This document shows, in pieces, positions 8,909 to 17,454 of a stretch of 64,000 nucleotides of DNA. The notes under the pieces are model-generated. The model saw only the letters and a list, made by a program, of their open reading frames with translations. It was not told the DNA's origin and did not search any database. The position numbers and the translations under genes are program-made. Numbering within the stretch: position 1 is the first letter of the stretch; each line of letters starts with the position of its first letter. Source of the stretch: Ferruginibacter sp. (lineage in GTDB: Bacteria; Bacteroidota; Bacteroidia; Chitinophagales; Chitinophagaceae); NCBI GenBank assembly GCA_013141115.1, contig JABFRP010000002.1:1600647-1664646 (forward strand), given 5' to 3'.

Positions 8909-10857
8909 TGACAGAGAATATTAATCCTTTTTCAAAATATAGAACAGAATACATGGGTGATTCTGCTTGGAAGTATTTTGTGAAGGATCCATTTAAGCAA
9001 TATATAGGTGAAAAGCCGTTAATATTTGAAGGCAGTAGGGGTACGGGGAAGACCATGTTTTTTTTATGTAATTCGTGGAAACAGAAATTGCAGGCAGCTA
9101 AAGCAGAAGGGGCTTCTTTAAAAGATTTTTTAAATAGTAATACGCATATAGGTTTTTATTATAAAGTTGATACTAGGTTCGTAAAAAGTATGGATAAGAA
9201 AAATATTGAAGAATCAATATGGACTGGAATTTTTAATACCTATTTTAATGTTGTGATTGGTAAAGAGATTATAGCTTTTTTGAATTTACTTTTATCGGAA
9301 GGTGTAATTAATGATCAATTAATTAAAAAAACAGCCAAACATATTTGTACAAGCTTAGATATGCCTCTTGTGGATAATTTGGAAGAACTTAATGATAGGT
9401 TTAATGATGTAATAATTAAAATTGAACATTTTTCAAATAATACGGAAAGGGAAAAACCAATTGGAATAAATGCAGGAACTATAATTCAGTCTCTTTTACT
9501 ATCTGTGAAAGATAGCACACTTTTTACTGACAAAACATTTCATGTTTTTATTGATGAATTTGAATCTTTAAACTATAATCAGCAAGTTGAACTTAATACA
9601 TTATTGAAACATAGTGATAATAATATAGTTTATGATTTCGGGGTAATGACGAGAGGTATACAGACTTTCAAAACTGGAACAGGACAAGAGATAAGACCTA
9701 AAGACGACTTTTCTTTACTAAGCACCGATAAATATGAATATCACGAAAGCGATAACTACAATAACCTTTTAGTAGAAATATGTAAGAAGAGATTGAAAGA
9801 TGTTTTAGATAAGACCGGAAAACCATATGACGAATCGTTTCTGGATATACAGCTATACTTAAAAAAATATCCAAAAGGCTACGAGGAAAATCTATTCGAA
9901 CGTTCAAATGATTTAGAAAAAATCAAGCAACGGATAATGGTTGAGCTTAAAAAGAGCTCAAGAATTTATGCATATTCTATAGATGAAACGAACCTGTTTT
10001 ATAAAGAACTGGCAGAGTGTAAACCAATTGTAATGAGAATGCATTTAGCACTTCTATTACGTAAAGGGAAATACACAATAGCCCCTAAAGATCTTGTTGC
10101 CCATAAAGGAAATAATACCGATAGGTATAAAGACTGGCTTCATAACATGGAAAATGCTGTAGTTTATTTACTTTGTCATGAACTAAAAATTGAAAAAAGA
10201 TATCATGGGTTTAAAGTGTTTTCTGCTTTGTCTTCTGGTGTAATTCGAAGTTTTCTTGAGTTAGCCGAATACGCTTTTGACTATGCATTCAATAATAGTT
10301 CCAATCCATTCTCATTCACTAAGCCTAGATCATTCGACATAGAAGAACAAACCAAAGCTGTTTATTTCGTAAGTAGATTCAAGGTTGCAGAAATCGATAG
10401 TTATGAGCCTAGCGGATTACAATTAAAGACTTTTACAATCGCTATTGGTAAAATATTCAGCGCTTTACATACAGATCCAAATTCTACTTTAGGAGAAGTT
10501 GAATTTAATCATTTCACTACTAAAATTAATGATTTAAGAAAAGAAAGACAAGATGCCGCAATTCTTTTAAAACATGCAGTTATGCATAAAATTCTTGAAG
10601 AAGCTGAATCAACTAAAACTAAATCCGATGATATTGTAGAATTAATGGACTTTCATCTAAATCATATTTATTGCCCGGCATTTAGAATTTCTCATTTGAG
10701 GAAAAGAAAATTACCTATTTCTCCAATAGATTTAGCCAAACTTTTTTGTGGTTCTCAAAAAGAATTGGAAGATGTTGTTAATAAATTATCAAGTTATACT
10801 GAAGATAATATTCCTAACCTTTTTTCTGAAACAGATGAACTATCAAGAGAAATTTGA
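8908..10857 (+). CDS. ORC/CDC6-like AAA+ ATPase
   Basis: A 649-residue protein. Walker A is GSRGTGKT (residues 42-49) and Walker B is FHVFIDEFE (211-219, D216/E217), followed by a sensor-1-like strand (VYDFGVMTRG, about 241-250). The large C-terminal half (about 300-649) is mostly helical and basic and ends in a winged-helix-like stretch. This fits STAND/ORC-CDC6-like regulatory ATPases that sense a signal and switch an effector; the partner here should be the preceding PRTase-like protein. The start overlaps the PRTase stop by one base, and the 3' end overlaps the next gene by 23 bases. No transmembrane segment or signal peptide is seen. Confidence 0.78.
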   Translation: MTENINPFSKYRTEYMGDSAWKYFVKDPFKQYIGEKPLIFEGSRGTGKTMFFLCNSWKQKLQAAKAEGASLKDFLNSNTHIGFYYKVDTRFVKSMDKKNIEESIWTGIFNTYFNVVIGKEIIAFLNLLLSEGVINDQLIKKTAKHICTSLDMPLVDNLEELNDRFNDVIIKIEHFSNNTEREKPIGINAGTIIQSLLLSVKDSTLFTDKTFHVFIDEFESLNYNQQVELNTLLKHSDNNIVYDFGVMTRGIQTFKTGTGQEIRPKDDFSLLSTDKYEYHESDNYNNLLVEICKKRLKDVLDKTGKPYDESFLDIQLYLKKYPKGYEENLFERSNDLEKIKQRIMVELKKSSRIYAYSIDETNLFYKELAECKPIVMRMHLALLLRKGKYTIAPKDLVAHKGNNTDRYKDWLHNMENAVVYLLCHELKIEKRYHGFKVFSALSSGVIRSFLELAEYAFDYAFNNSSNPFSFTKPRSFDIEEQTKAVYFVSRFKVAEIDSYEPSGLQLKTFTIAIGKIFSALHTDPNSTLGEVEFNHFTTKINDLRKERQDAAILLKHAVMHKILEEAESTKTKSDDIVELMDFHLNHIYCPAFRISHLRKRKLPISPIDLAKLFCGSQKELEDVVNKLSSYTEDNIPNLFSETDELSREI

Positions 10858-11791
10858 AATAGACAATTCAAACTCATCGTATTTCTCAGACCAGTTTGAT
10901 ATTTTAATAACAGGGTTTAGAGAGGAGTCGGATGAGCGGCATATGTATTTTAGAAAATCTCTCTCTAATTTTAAAGGTGAAATTTATAGCTTTGATACAT
11001 GTGAAAATGCGGATAAGCTGTCTTACAGAATTGAAGATTCTGGAGGTATGTTAATAGAATCACAGGACGATAAATCGTTAATCCCTGACCTTGAAAAACT
11101 TTTAAAAAACAAAAAATTTTACGGCACCAGAATATGCATTGATATTACGACAATAAAACAAGGGCTATTGTTTTTATTAGTAAAACTGTTAACAAAAGAT
11201 ATAAAACCTAGTTTGTTATTTGCAGGGTATACAGAACCGACTGAATACAAAAAAAGAAAGCTATCGGTTATTGGGGAAACTGAAGAATATGATTTATATG
11301 ATAAGATTATTGGAAGTTCTAAGAGTGTCCCCGGCTTTATTAAACACCAAAGTCAAAATCAGATATTATTAATTGCACCCATGGGATTCGATAGCCAAAG
11401 ATTACAAACAATTTATGAGAATCTAAAACCTAAAAAATTGATACCTGTGGTGGGCTTTCCGTCGTTTGTTCCAGGTTGGAATCTAACAGCCATCAAAATG
11501 AATTACATGGTCTTAAGAAGCTCTACTTGTTTTGATATGGTTGAAACTTGTGAAGCTTCTAGCCCATTCGAAATGTATAACCTTATTGAAGCTGTATATC
11601 ATCGGCACGTTTCTAATTTTGATATTTACATTGCTCCTTTGGGAACTAGGCCCCATTGTTTAGGAGCTGCATTGTTTGCCTCAAATAACCCAAGCGTTTA
11701 TTTAGTTTACGATTTTCCAGTTGAAAAAAAATTTCGCAGTGAAAGTGTTTTAAAAGCTAATATTTATCACCTTTCAAAATTTATAAAATAG
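10835..11791 (+). CDS. Unrecognised two-lobed alpha/beta protein of the thyA operon
   Basis: A 318-residue protein. I place the start at ATG 10835 (MNYQEKFEI), inside the last 23 bases of the ATPase gene; a longer reading from 10748 adds a hydrophobic N-terminus that overlaps the ATPase more and looks spurious. The sequence suggests two Rossmann-like halves. The first has strands FDILITGF and TRICIDITTIKQG; the second has QILLIAPMGFDSQR, an FDIYIAPLGTRPHCLGAALFAS-like segment and VYLVYDFP. The DITTIKQG and APLGT-x-PH loops vaguely recall nucleotide-binding CARF-type domains, but I cannot assign a family. It is cytoplasmic and one base from the methyltransferase gene, and so is part of the same unit. 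Confidence 0.7.
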   Translation: MNYQEKFEIDNSNSSYFSDQFDILITGFREESDERHMYFRKSLSNFKGEIYSFDTCENADKLSYRIEDSGGMLIESQDDKSLIPDLEKLLKNKKFYGTRICIDITTIKQGLLFLLVKLLTKDIKPSLLFAGYTEPTEYKKRKLSVIGETEEYDLYDKIIGSSKSVPGFIKHQSQNQILLIAPMGFDSQRLQTIYENLKPKKLIPVVGFPSFVPGWNLTAIKMNYMVLRSSTCFDMVETCEASSPFEMYNLIEAVYHRHVSNFDIYIAPLGTRPHCLGAALFASNNPSVYLVYDFPVEKKFRSESVLKANIYHLSKFIK

Positions 11792-11792
11792 A

Positions 11793-12965
11793 ATGGAATT
11801 ATTAGGAAGGTATTATACTTCGGATGTTTTTTCAAAGCTACTTGTTAGTCAATTTACCATTAATAGACCTTTGAATATAGTTGATTTGGGGGTAGGTGGT
11901 GGGGCCCTTATTAGAGCAGCAATCAATAGATGGACAAAAGCATCTTATTTTGTTGGAGATGTTGATCGGAAATCCATTGTAAAAATACAGAATGAACTCC
12001 CTTTTGTAAACTCTTTTCATTTGAATACACTAAAAGAAGAAGTTTCTGATAAACTAAATATAAAAAATGGGAAAGTAGATATTGCAATTTGCAATCCTCC
12101 TTTTTTGAAAGTTAAAAATGAAATTTCTTATGATGATTTATTCGATGACGCAAACTTATCCGATTGTAAGAATCTTAAACTTTTAACTTCCGATGTTATT
12201 TTTTTAGCAAAGAATTTGCAATTACTAAAACAAAAAGGAGAACTAGGAATTATTTTGCCAGATAGTTTAATTACGGGTAAAGAGTTTATGCATTTAAGAA
12301 ATGCAATATTAAAAGAACACAATCTAAAAGCAATAATAGAATTACCAGAAAAGATATATGCAAAAACAGAAGCGCTCACTCACATATTGCTGATTGAAAA
12401 AGGGGGGACTACATCCAAAAGAAGCCCACTATTTTTAGCTGATAAAACAGGTCAGATTATAGATGAAATTGAAGGTGATAAAAGTGCGTTATGCGAACGG
12501 ATGGATTATAAGTATCATTTATGGAAAAAGAAAGTTGCGCTTATAAAAGAAAATAAGGTTATAGGTGACCTTAAAATTGAGATTAAAAGAGGAAGTCTTA
12601 CTCACAAGGAACTTAAAGCAACAAAGGATTATTTTATTCATACTACTGAAATAATAAATAAAAAAAGTAATCAAGCAACGAGAAATCATTTTAAAAAAAT
12701 TGATAAATATTTATTGACTCAAAAGGGGGATATATTATTGGCAAGGGTAGGTAGAGGTTGCACGGGCAAGGTGTGTATGATTAGTAGAGGGAAAGTGCCG
12801 ATTTCGGATTGTGTCTATAGAATTCGAGTTCCCAAAAAATTCAGAATGAAAGTTTGGAATTCATTATCATCAAATGAAGGGCAGAATTGGTTAAAAGCAA
12901 ATTGCCATGGTGTTTGTGCAAAAGTTATAAGTAAGAGAGATCTTCTAAAATTTCCTTTGCAATAA
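11793..12965 (+). CDS. N6-adenine-type DNA methyltransferase with C-terminal specificity domain
   Basis: A 390-residue protein. The N-terminal SAM domain has motif I DLGVGGG (31-37), an acidic motif II region (GDVDR, about 55-59) and catalytic motif IV NPPF (101-104), typical of amino-methyltransferases acting on adenine. From about residue 250 the sequence resembles one target-recognition domain of type I HsdS proteins: IEIKRGSLTHKE, then GDILLARVGRGCTGKV, SDCVYRIRV and a terminal RDLLKFPLQ. This is a compact M+S fusion with a single recognition half. No nuclease gene follows, only a short remnant (12980-13039). Role: marking self DNA or modifying a site linked to the upstream ATPase module; inference. 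Confidence 0.82.
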   Translation: MELLGRYYTSDVFSKLLVSQFTINRPLNIVDLGVGGGALIRAAINRWTKASYFVGDVDRKSIVKIQNELPFVNSFHLNTLKEEVSDKLNIKNGKVDIAICNPPFLKVKNEISYDDLFDDANLSDCKNLKLLTSDVIFLAKNLQLLKQKGELGIILPDSLITGKEFMHLRNAILKEHNLKAIIELPEKIYAKTEALTHILLIEKGGTTSKRSPLFLADKTGQIIDEIEGDKSALCERMDYKYHLWKKKVALIKENKVIGDLKIEIKRGSLTHKELKATKDYFIHTTEIINKKSNQATRNHFKKIDKYLLTQKGDILLARVGRGCTGKVCMISRGKVPISDCVYRIRVPKKFRMKVWNSLSSNEGQNWLKANCHGVCAKVISKRDLLKFPLQ

Positions 12966-12979
12966 TTAATAAAAGTTAG

Positions 12980-13039
12980 ATGAAACAATATAACCAATTT
13001 GATTTACCTGTACTTCATAGGAAGTCATTGATAAAATAA
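12980..13039 (+). pseudogene. Possible N-terminal remnant of an Mrr-like restriction gene
   Basis: A 19-codon frame starts 14 bases after the methyltransferase stop and reads MKQYNQFDLPVLHRKSLIK before a TAA. The Q-F-D-L-P-V-L pattern recalls the first residues of the Mrr N-terminal winged-helix domain, where a protein start is followed by F-x-x-P-I-L. It could be the leftover of a deleted nuclease gene, a tiny real peptide, or chance. The evidence is only a short motif. Confidence 0.25.
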
Positions 13040-13044
13040 AGTAC

Positions 13045-13059
13045 TTACAATTTTAAAAC
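13045..13059 (-). repeat. Right copy of 15-bp inverted repeat flanking the accessory operon
   Basis: TTACAATTTTAAAAC is the exact reverse complement of 7135-7149. It lies between the 3' remnant and the next chromosomal gene at 13083. No target-site duplication was found outside the two copies. Confidence 0.45.
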
Positions 13060-13082
13060 TAATATCCGTACTTTTATTTCAA

Positions 13083-13610
13083 ATGCATCACCCACCACCT
13101 TCAATACTCCAAGCAACTCCTCAAAATGCCACACTACTTTCCACCCTCGCTACCACCACCTTTCTCCAATCCCACGGCCACAGCGCCCCGGCAACAGACA
13201 TCAATAATTACATTGCAGAAAAATACAACGAAGCGGTGTTGAAAGAAGAGCTAAACGATCCACAAAATATTTACCATATCATTTATTATGGTGAAAAGCC
13301 GGCAGGTTATTCTAAAATTGTTTATAACCAACCTTATGAAAATAGTGTGCTGCAAAATATTACCAAGCTGGAACGTATTTATATTTTACAGGAGTTTTAT
13401 AGTTTACAATTAGGCAAAGCCTTGTTGCTATTTAATGTGGCGCTTGCAAAGCAACAGCATCAGGCAGGCATGTGGTTATATGTATGGAAAGAAAATACAC
13501 GTGCATTTAATTTTTATACCAGGGCAGGGTTTACAATTATTGGCAGCCACAATTTTAAAATATCTGCTACACATGCTAACCCCAATCATCAATTGTTACT
13601 TATGTTTTAA
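13083..13610 (+). CDS. GNAT-family N-acetyltransferase
   Basis: A 175-residue protein with the GNAT fold: strand IIYYGEKPAGYSKIVY, then a long strand LERIYILQEFYS followed by an acetyl-CoA pyrophosphate loop (LQLGKALL, about 110-117), strand MWLYVWKEN and the motif B segment AFNFYTRAGFTIIG (about 140-155). It transfers acetyl from acetyl-CoA to an amine; the substrate is unknown. It is higher in GC than the accessory operon just upstream and is likely the first ordinary chromosomal gene on that side. Confidence 0.85.
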   Translation: MHHPPPSILQATPQNATLLSTLATTTFLQSHGHSAPATDINNYIAEKYNEAVLKEELNDPQNIYHIIYYGEKPAGYSKIVYNQPYENSVLQNITKLERIYILQEFYSLQLGKALLLFNVALAKQQHQAGMWLYVWKENTRAFNFYTRAGFTIIGSHNFKISATHANPNHQLLLMF

Positions 13611-13820
13611 ACCATCTATTTTAAGCACTGCTGCTTAAGGCCCCCGGCTATGCAGCCTGGTAAAGTGGAAAAATTATTAGCCTGAAAATCAATGTTTTAT
13701 TAGCACGGTTTTAGCCGCCTCAACATTTCTTTAACAGTTTTTACCGAGTTTGGCACGGTATTCCCATTAGGGGGTATATAGAAAAGAACATTTATTTCTA
13801 ATTGAAAAAAAACTGATTTT

Positions 13821-14222
13821 ATGAAACATTTATTAATTATTGCAGCAATGGCCACTATGGTAGTAAGTTGCAAGAACAAGACAAAAGAAGAAACCAAAGT
13901 ATTATCTGCAACAGAGCAAGCTGATTCGATAGAGTTTGCAAAGTTTAAAGAACAAAAAGCAAAGAACGAAGCTGTAGCAGCATATAAAGCCAGTCACCCG
14001 GTAGTAGCTACTGCCCCTGCAACAACAACTGCTGCCCCTAAGAAAAAGGGTTGGAGTAAAGCCGCTAAAGGTGCCGTAATTGGCGCTGGTACAGGTGCAG
14101 TTGCTGGTGCTATCATCAATAAAAGAAACAGGGCAGCCGGTGCCGTAATTGGTGGTGTTGTAGGCGGTGGCGTAGGTTATGGTGTGGGCAGATCGATGGA
14201 TAAAAAAGATGGTCGTAACTAA
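13821..14222 (+). CDS. Glycine-zipper lipoprotein
   Basis: A 133-residue protein with a lipoprotein signal (MKHLLIIAAMATMVVSC, Cys17), a Lys/Glu/Ala-rich linker with an Ala/Thr/Pro stretch (about 55-72), and a C-terminal glycine-zipper region (about 80-125, repeated GAVIGAGTGAVAGA and GGVVGGGVGYGVG). Glycine zippers of this type insert in or associate with the outer membrane. The specific role is unknown. A strong terminator follows 21 bases after the stop. Confidence 0.8.
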   Translation: MKHLLIIAAMATMVVSCKNKTKEETKVLSATEQADSIEFAKFKEQKAKNEAVAAYKASHPVVATAPATTTAAPKKKGWSKAAKGAVIGAGTGAVAGAIINKRNRAAGAVIGGVVGGGVGYGVGRSMDKKDGRN

Positions 14223-14243
14223 GGGAAGGTTTATTATAAATAT

Positions 14244-14288
14244 GGCGGCATCTTTTTTCAGGTATGTAAAGAAGATGCCGCCTTTTTT
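14244..14288 (+). terminator. Rho-independent terminator
   Basis: A perfect 11-bp stem, GGCGGCATCTT (14244-14254) against AAGATGCCGCC (14272-14282), is followed by six T. It ends the lipoprotein gene 13821-14222. Confidence 0.92.
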
Positions 14289-14312
14289 AATACAATGCTA
14301 TAAAAAATTACC

Positions 14313-15257
14313 TTGAATGTTGTTGATATTATATTGATTGCAGTGGTTATTGTTTTTGCCTGGCTGGGCTACAAAAGAGGTTTTTTAAACAGCTTTTTCA
14401 GTTTGGTAAAATGGGCAGGCGCACTTGCCATTGCATTATTATTGTATGGCAATATTGCATTACTGGTGGAGCAATATTTTTCGGTAAGGGAGGAATGGCA
14501 AAAGCCCCTCTCTTTTTTAATGCTCTTTATTACCGCTTTCTTTTTATTATCACTGCTTTTTATGCTGTTGAAAAAAAGCGTAACTCCCGAAACACAATCG
14601 TCTTTTGTAAATAAGATAACCGGATTGATACCGGGCTTTTTAACCGGCGTGCTGGTATCGGTGATGCTGGCAAAAATTTTAGTGGTATCGGTTTGGTTTT
14701 CGGCACCCGAAAAAGAAAATAGAAGTGTGCTGCTATCTTCACTCAGCAGTAGCACCGGTTGGCTTGATGGTAATGTGAGTGCTATTTTCAACACGCCGGA
14801 ACCACCCAAAATATCCGGCAGTTTTGAAACAGCCTATAATGCCTCAGACGAATTTAAAAGTGAATTATTTAATGCCCGGCCCGACCTGGAACAACAAATG
14901 CTGCAACTGCTGAATACCGAAAGAAAAAAAGCCGGTTTAAAACTATTGATTACTGATGGTAAACTACAGTTGGCTGCACACCAACATGCGGCAGATATGT
15001 TTACCCGTGGCTACTTTTCGCACAACACTCCCGAAGGCAGTAATCCCTTTGCCCGTATGAAAAAAATGGGTATCAAATATAAATATGCCGGCGAAAACCT
15101 GGCGCACTCTTACGACCTGGATGCAGCACACAGCGGCCTGATGAATTCTCCCGGCCACCGGGCCAATATTTTAAATACCAAATTTGGTAAAGTGGGCATC
15201 TCTATTTTAGACAGCGGTAATAAAGGATTGATGCTGGTGCAGGAGTTCAGTAATTGA
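14313..15257 (+). CDS. CvpA-family membrane domain fused to a CAP (SCP/PR-1) domain
   Basis: A 314-residue protein. Residues 1-135 match the CvpA/colicin-V-production membrane family: four hydrophobic helices at about 3-20, 30-50, 63-87 and 105-130, with the typical VDIILIAVVIVFAWLGYKRG start. Residues about 190-312 are a CAP domain with its usual His/Glu set (H223/H225, H237, E261 in AGENLAHSY, H282 in NSPGHRANIL). The initiation codon is TTG at 14313: an in-frame stop lies at 14301-14303 and the first in-frame ATG (residue 69) would cut off half the membrane domain. The CAP domain should face the periplasm. CvpA alone is a widespread inner-membrane protein; the fusion suggests an envelope role. 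Confidence 0.85.
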   Translation: MNVVDIILIAVVIVFAWLGYKRGFLNSFFSLVKWAGALAIALLLYGNIALLVEQYFSVREEWQKPLSFLMLFITAFFLLSLLFMLLKKSVTPETQSSFVNKITGLIPGFLTGVLVSVMLAKILVVSVWFSAPEKENRSVLLSSLSSSTGWLDGNVSAIFNTPEPPKISGSFETAYNASDEFKSELFNARPDLEQQMLQLLNTERKKAGLKLLITDGKLQLAAHQHAADMFTRGYFSHNTPEGSNPFARMKKMGIKYKYAGENLAHSYDLDAAHSGLMNSPGHRANILNTKFGKVGISILDSGNKGLMLVQEFSN

Positions 15258-17429
15258 TCAGTCTCCCGGATGATACGTTTTTTGAGCATGTTGCAACACC
15301 TCTTCTTTATAAAATAATACATCTTTAAACTCGCCTTTGCTGTACATTAATCCCTGATCGAAAAAGTGTTTGGAATTTATATCGCCACTTTGCCCGCCAG
15401 CTAATAAAGATCTTGCTTTTATTTTACTGCCAAACTCCACAGCACAAATAAAACTATTACCGCTTACACCATACCTTTTTGCAGTGCCTGCATAATTGCG
15501 GCTGTTGTATGCCGGTAGCATACCCCATGCAGATGATGCAAATGCAACAGGCAGGCTTGCAGAATCATCGTTATACTGCTGGTTAACACTGCCGGATATT
15601 CTTTGAAAGCGATTAACATCTCCCCACTTTGTTTGCCAGCTGCCGTATTTGTTGTTCATATCATTAATGGCATCGTATAAAGGCAGTAATAATTCGTTGG
15701 CTGTGGCTGTGGTTGCAAACTGTTTTGTTTTTTGCACCTGGTCGGCTTCGCCATCTTGTATATACACTTTTTGTATGGCGTTGCTTAGTTTTTGCGCCCA
15801 TTCAATAGCAATGGTTGTAGCAATAGAATTTTCGGCGCAGCGGTAATCCCATTTTTTTAAAATGCTGATGGGTAGCATTAATGGCAGATACAAACTATCG
15901 GATGGGGATACGTTTTTTTGATAGGCATTAAGCAATGCCGGCACCAACACTTCAAATGCGGTGAGTTTGGTATCGTAGCCTGCAGCAATTATTTTTTCGA
16001 GGGTAAAATTATTTTCGTTGCGTAAAATCCTTACGGCATTAATACCCCTGAAGTTTTCTCCATCCGGTGCCATGTATGCCGGGTAATTTTGTTTTTCGGG
16101 ACTGCTGCTATCACTGCAGGTATATGGAGTGGAGTTGCAGTTTTGTATGTAATTACTTTTAGGGTCGTACACGTGTACAATTTCATCAAGGCTGTGCAGG
16201 CCTTTCCATTCGGTAGCGCTGGTACTGCCATCCACCACTTTACTCCAGTTAATATTCTTATCTCTTTTAGGCACAAAGTTGCCATGCCAATATGCAATAT
16301 GGCCACGGTGATCGGCAAACACGGTGTTGTTGCTGGTATTGCCTCTTAACTCCATTATGGTTTTAAAATCGGCAAAGCCTTTTGCCTTGGTGCGTTGCCA
16401 GCTTTGTATTAAACTGTTAAGGGAGCGGTTGTAACTTTTTACACTTATCCATTGCTCATTTCTTTTGGCCATTACAGGGCCGTGTTGTGTAAAGTATGCA
16501 GTAACTGTTTGTGTGCTGCTGTTACTGGTAATATTTATTTTTTTACTGCTAACCGGTTTAAGCATTTTATTGTACTCGTAAAAAGGACGGTTGTTTTTAA
16601 ACGTAATTTTTTCGGCGTACATATCAGCTACATCTACATTGCTGCTGGTATGCATCCAGCCGCAATATTCATTAAAGCCCTGGTAAATAAAAAACTGTCC
16701 CCAGGTTACAGCGCCGTATACATTTAATCCCTCTTCGCTTACCATGTGTACCTCGGGCCTAAAGTAAAATGTTACATGCGGATTGATGTATAAAATAGCG
16801 GTACTGTTTTTAGTTTTTGCCGGGCCTACTGCAAATCCATTGGAGCCGGTGGTTCTTTCTTCTTCGGGTTTTGCTGCAATGGCTACATCGGGCATATTGG
16901 GCAGATACAGTTTTTTTACATCCTGTTCTGTAATATCGCTGGTGCTTATGGCGCCAATGCTGCCATCCGTCCACAACAATGGATACCAGGGTTTGAACTG
17001 GTGTAGTAAAACAGGTTTTGTTTCGGCATGTTTGTACAGGTAATAATTAATGCCATCGGCGTAAGCGTTTAATAATTTTTTTAACCAGTCGGGAGATCGT
17101 TTATAATCTGCCACAGCTTCGGCAGAGTCGATAATGAGTTTAATGTACAGGTCGCTTTGCAATGCGGCATCGCCTTTAACTTCGGCCATGCGGCCCAGTT
17201 TTTCAATATAGTTCAGTTCCACTCTTTTAAAATCATCTTCGCATTGGGCATATAATAAACCAAACACGGCATCGGCATCAGTTTTACCATAAATATGCGG
17301 TACACCAAAATTATCACGGATGATGGTTACCTGTTGAGCCTGGGCCTGCCAGCGGGTAATATCTGCGGCAGTAAAATGTTGTGCGGTTAACTGTACAGGT
17401 AAAAGCAGGAGGAAGAAGAACTTTTTCAT
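15258..17429 (-). CDS. Penicillin/AHL acylase family Ntn-hydrolase
   Basis: A 723-residue exported amidase of the penicillin acylase family. The start at 17429 gives a clear signal peptide (MKKFFFLLLLPVQLTAQ); a longer frame only adds a basic leader. The small-chain region begins with VTIIRDNFGVPHIYG. The autocatalytic cleavage site is at GSNGFAVGP, which makes S196 the N-terminal nucleophile of the large chain, followed by NPHVTFYF. It hydrolyses an amide bond, possibly an acyl-homoserine lactone, penicillin-like or N-acyl amino acid; the substrate cannot be read from sequence. It is the last gene of a minus-strand run and its stop abuts the stop of the CvpA-CAP gene. It follows a TPR gene by 25 bases. 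Confidence 0.88.
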   Translation of the reverse strand: MKKFFFLLLLPVQLTAQHFTAADITRWQAQAQQVTIIRDNFGVPHIYGKTDADAVFGLLYAQCEDDFKRVELNYIEKLGRMAEVKGDAALQSDLYIKLIIDSAEAVADYKRSPDWLKKLLNAYADGINYYLYKHAETKPVLLHQFKPWYPLLWTDGSIGAISTSDITEQDVKKLYLPNMPDVAIAAKPEEERTTGSNGFAVGPAKTKNSTAILYINPHVTFYFRPEVHMVSEEGLNVYGAVTWGQFFIYQGFNEYCGWMHTSSNVDVADMYAEKITFKNNRPFYEYNKMLKPVSSKKINITSNSSTQTVTAYFTQHGPVMAKRNEQWISVKSYNRSLNSLIQSWQRTKAKGFADFKTIMELRGNTSNNTVFADHRGHIAYWHGNFVPKRDKNINWSKVVDGSTSATEWKGLHSLDEIVHVYDPKSNYIQNCNSTPYTCSDSSSPEKQNYPAYMAPDGENFRGINAVRILRNENNFTLEKIIAAGYDTKLTAFEVLVPALLNAYQKNVSPSDSLYLPLMLPISILKKWDYRCAENSIATTIAIEWAQKLSNAIQKVYIQDGEADQVQKTKQFATTATANELLLPLYDAINDMNNKYGSWQTKWGDVNRFQRISGSVNQQYNDDSASLPVAFASSAWGMLPAYNSRNYAGTAKRYGVSGNSFICAVEFGSKIKARSLLAGGQSGDINSKHFFDQGLMYSKGEFKDVLFYKEEVLQHAQKTYHPGD

Positions 17430-17454
17430 ACTGCAATTTTTTAGCACTATAAAC

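Noticed and set aside
10748..10834. Longer N-terminus for the fourth gene of the thyA operon
   Set aside because: The extension overlaps the ATPase by 110 bases and encodes a hydrophobic stretch unlike the rest; the ATG at 10835 fits the tight gene spacing.
15258..17429. Naming the acylase as a quorum-quenching AHL acylase
   Set aside because: The family motif fixes the mechanism but not the substrate; nothing in the sequence distinguishes AHL, penicillin or other amides.
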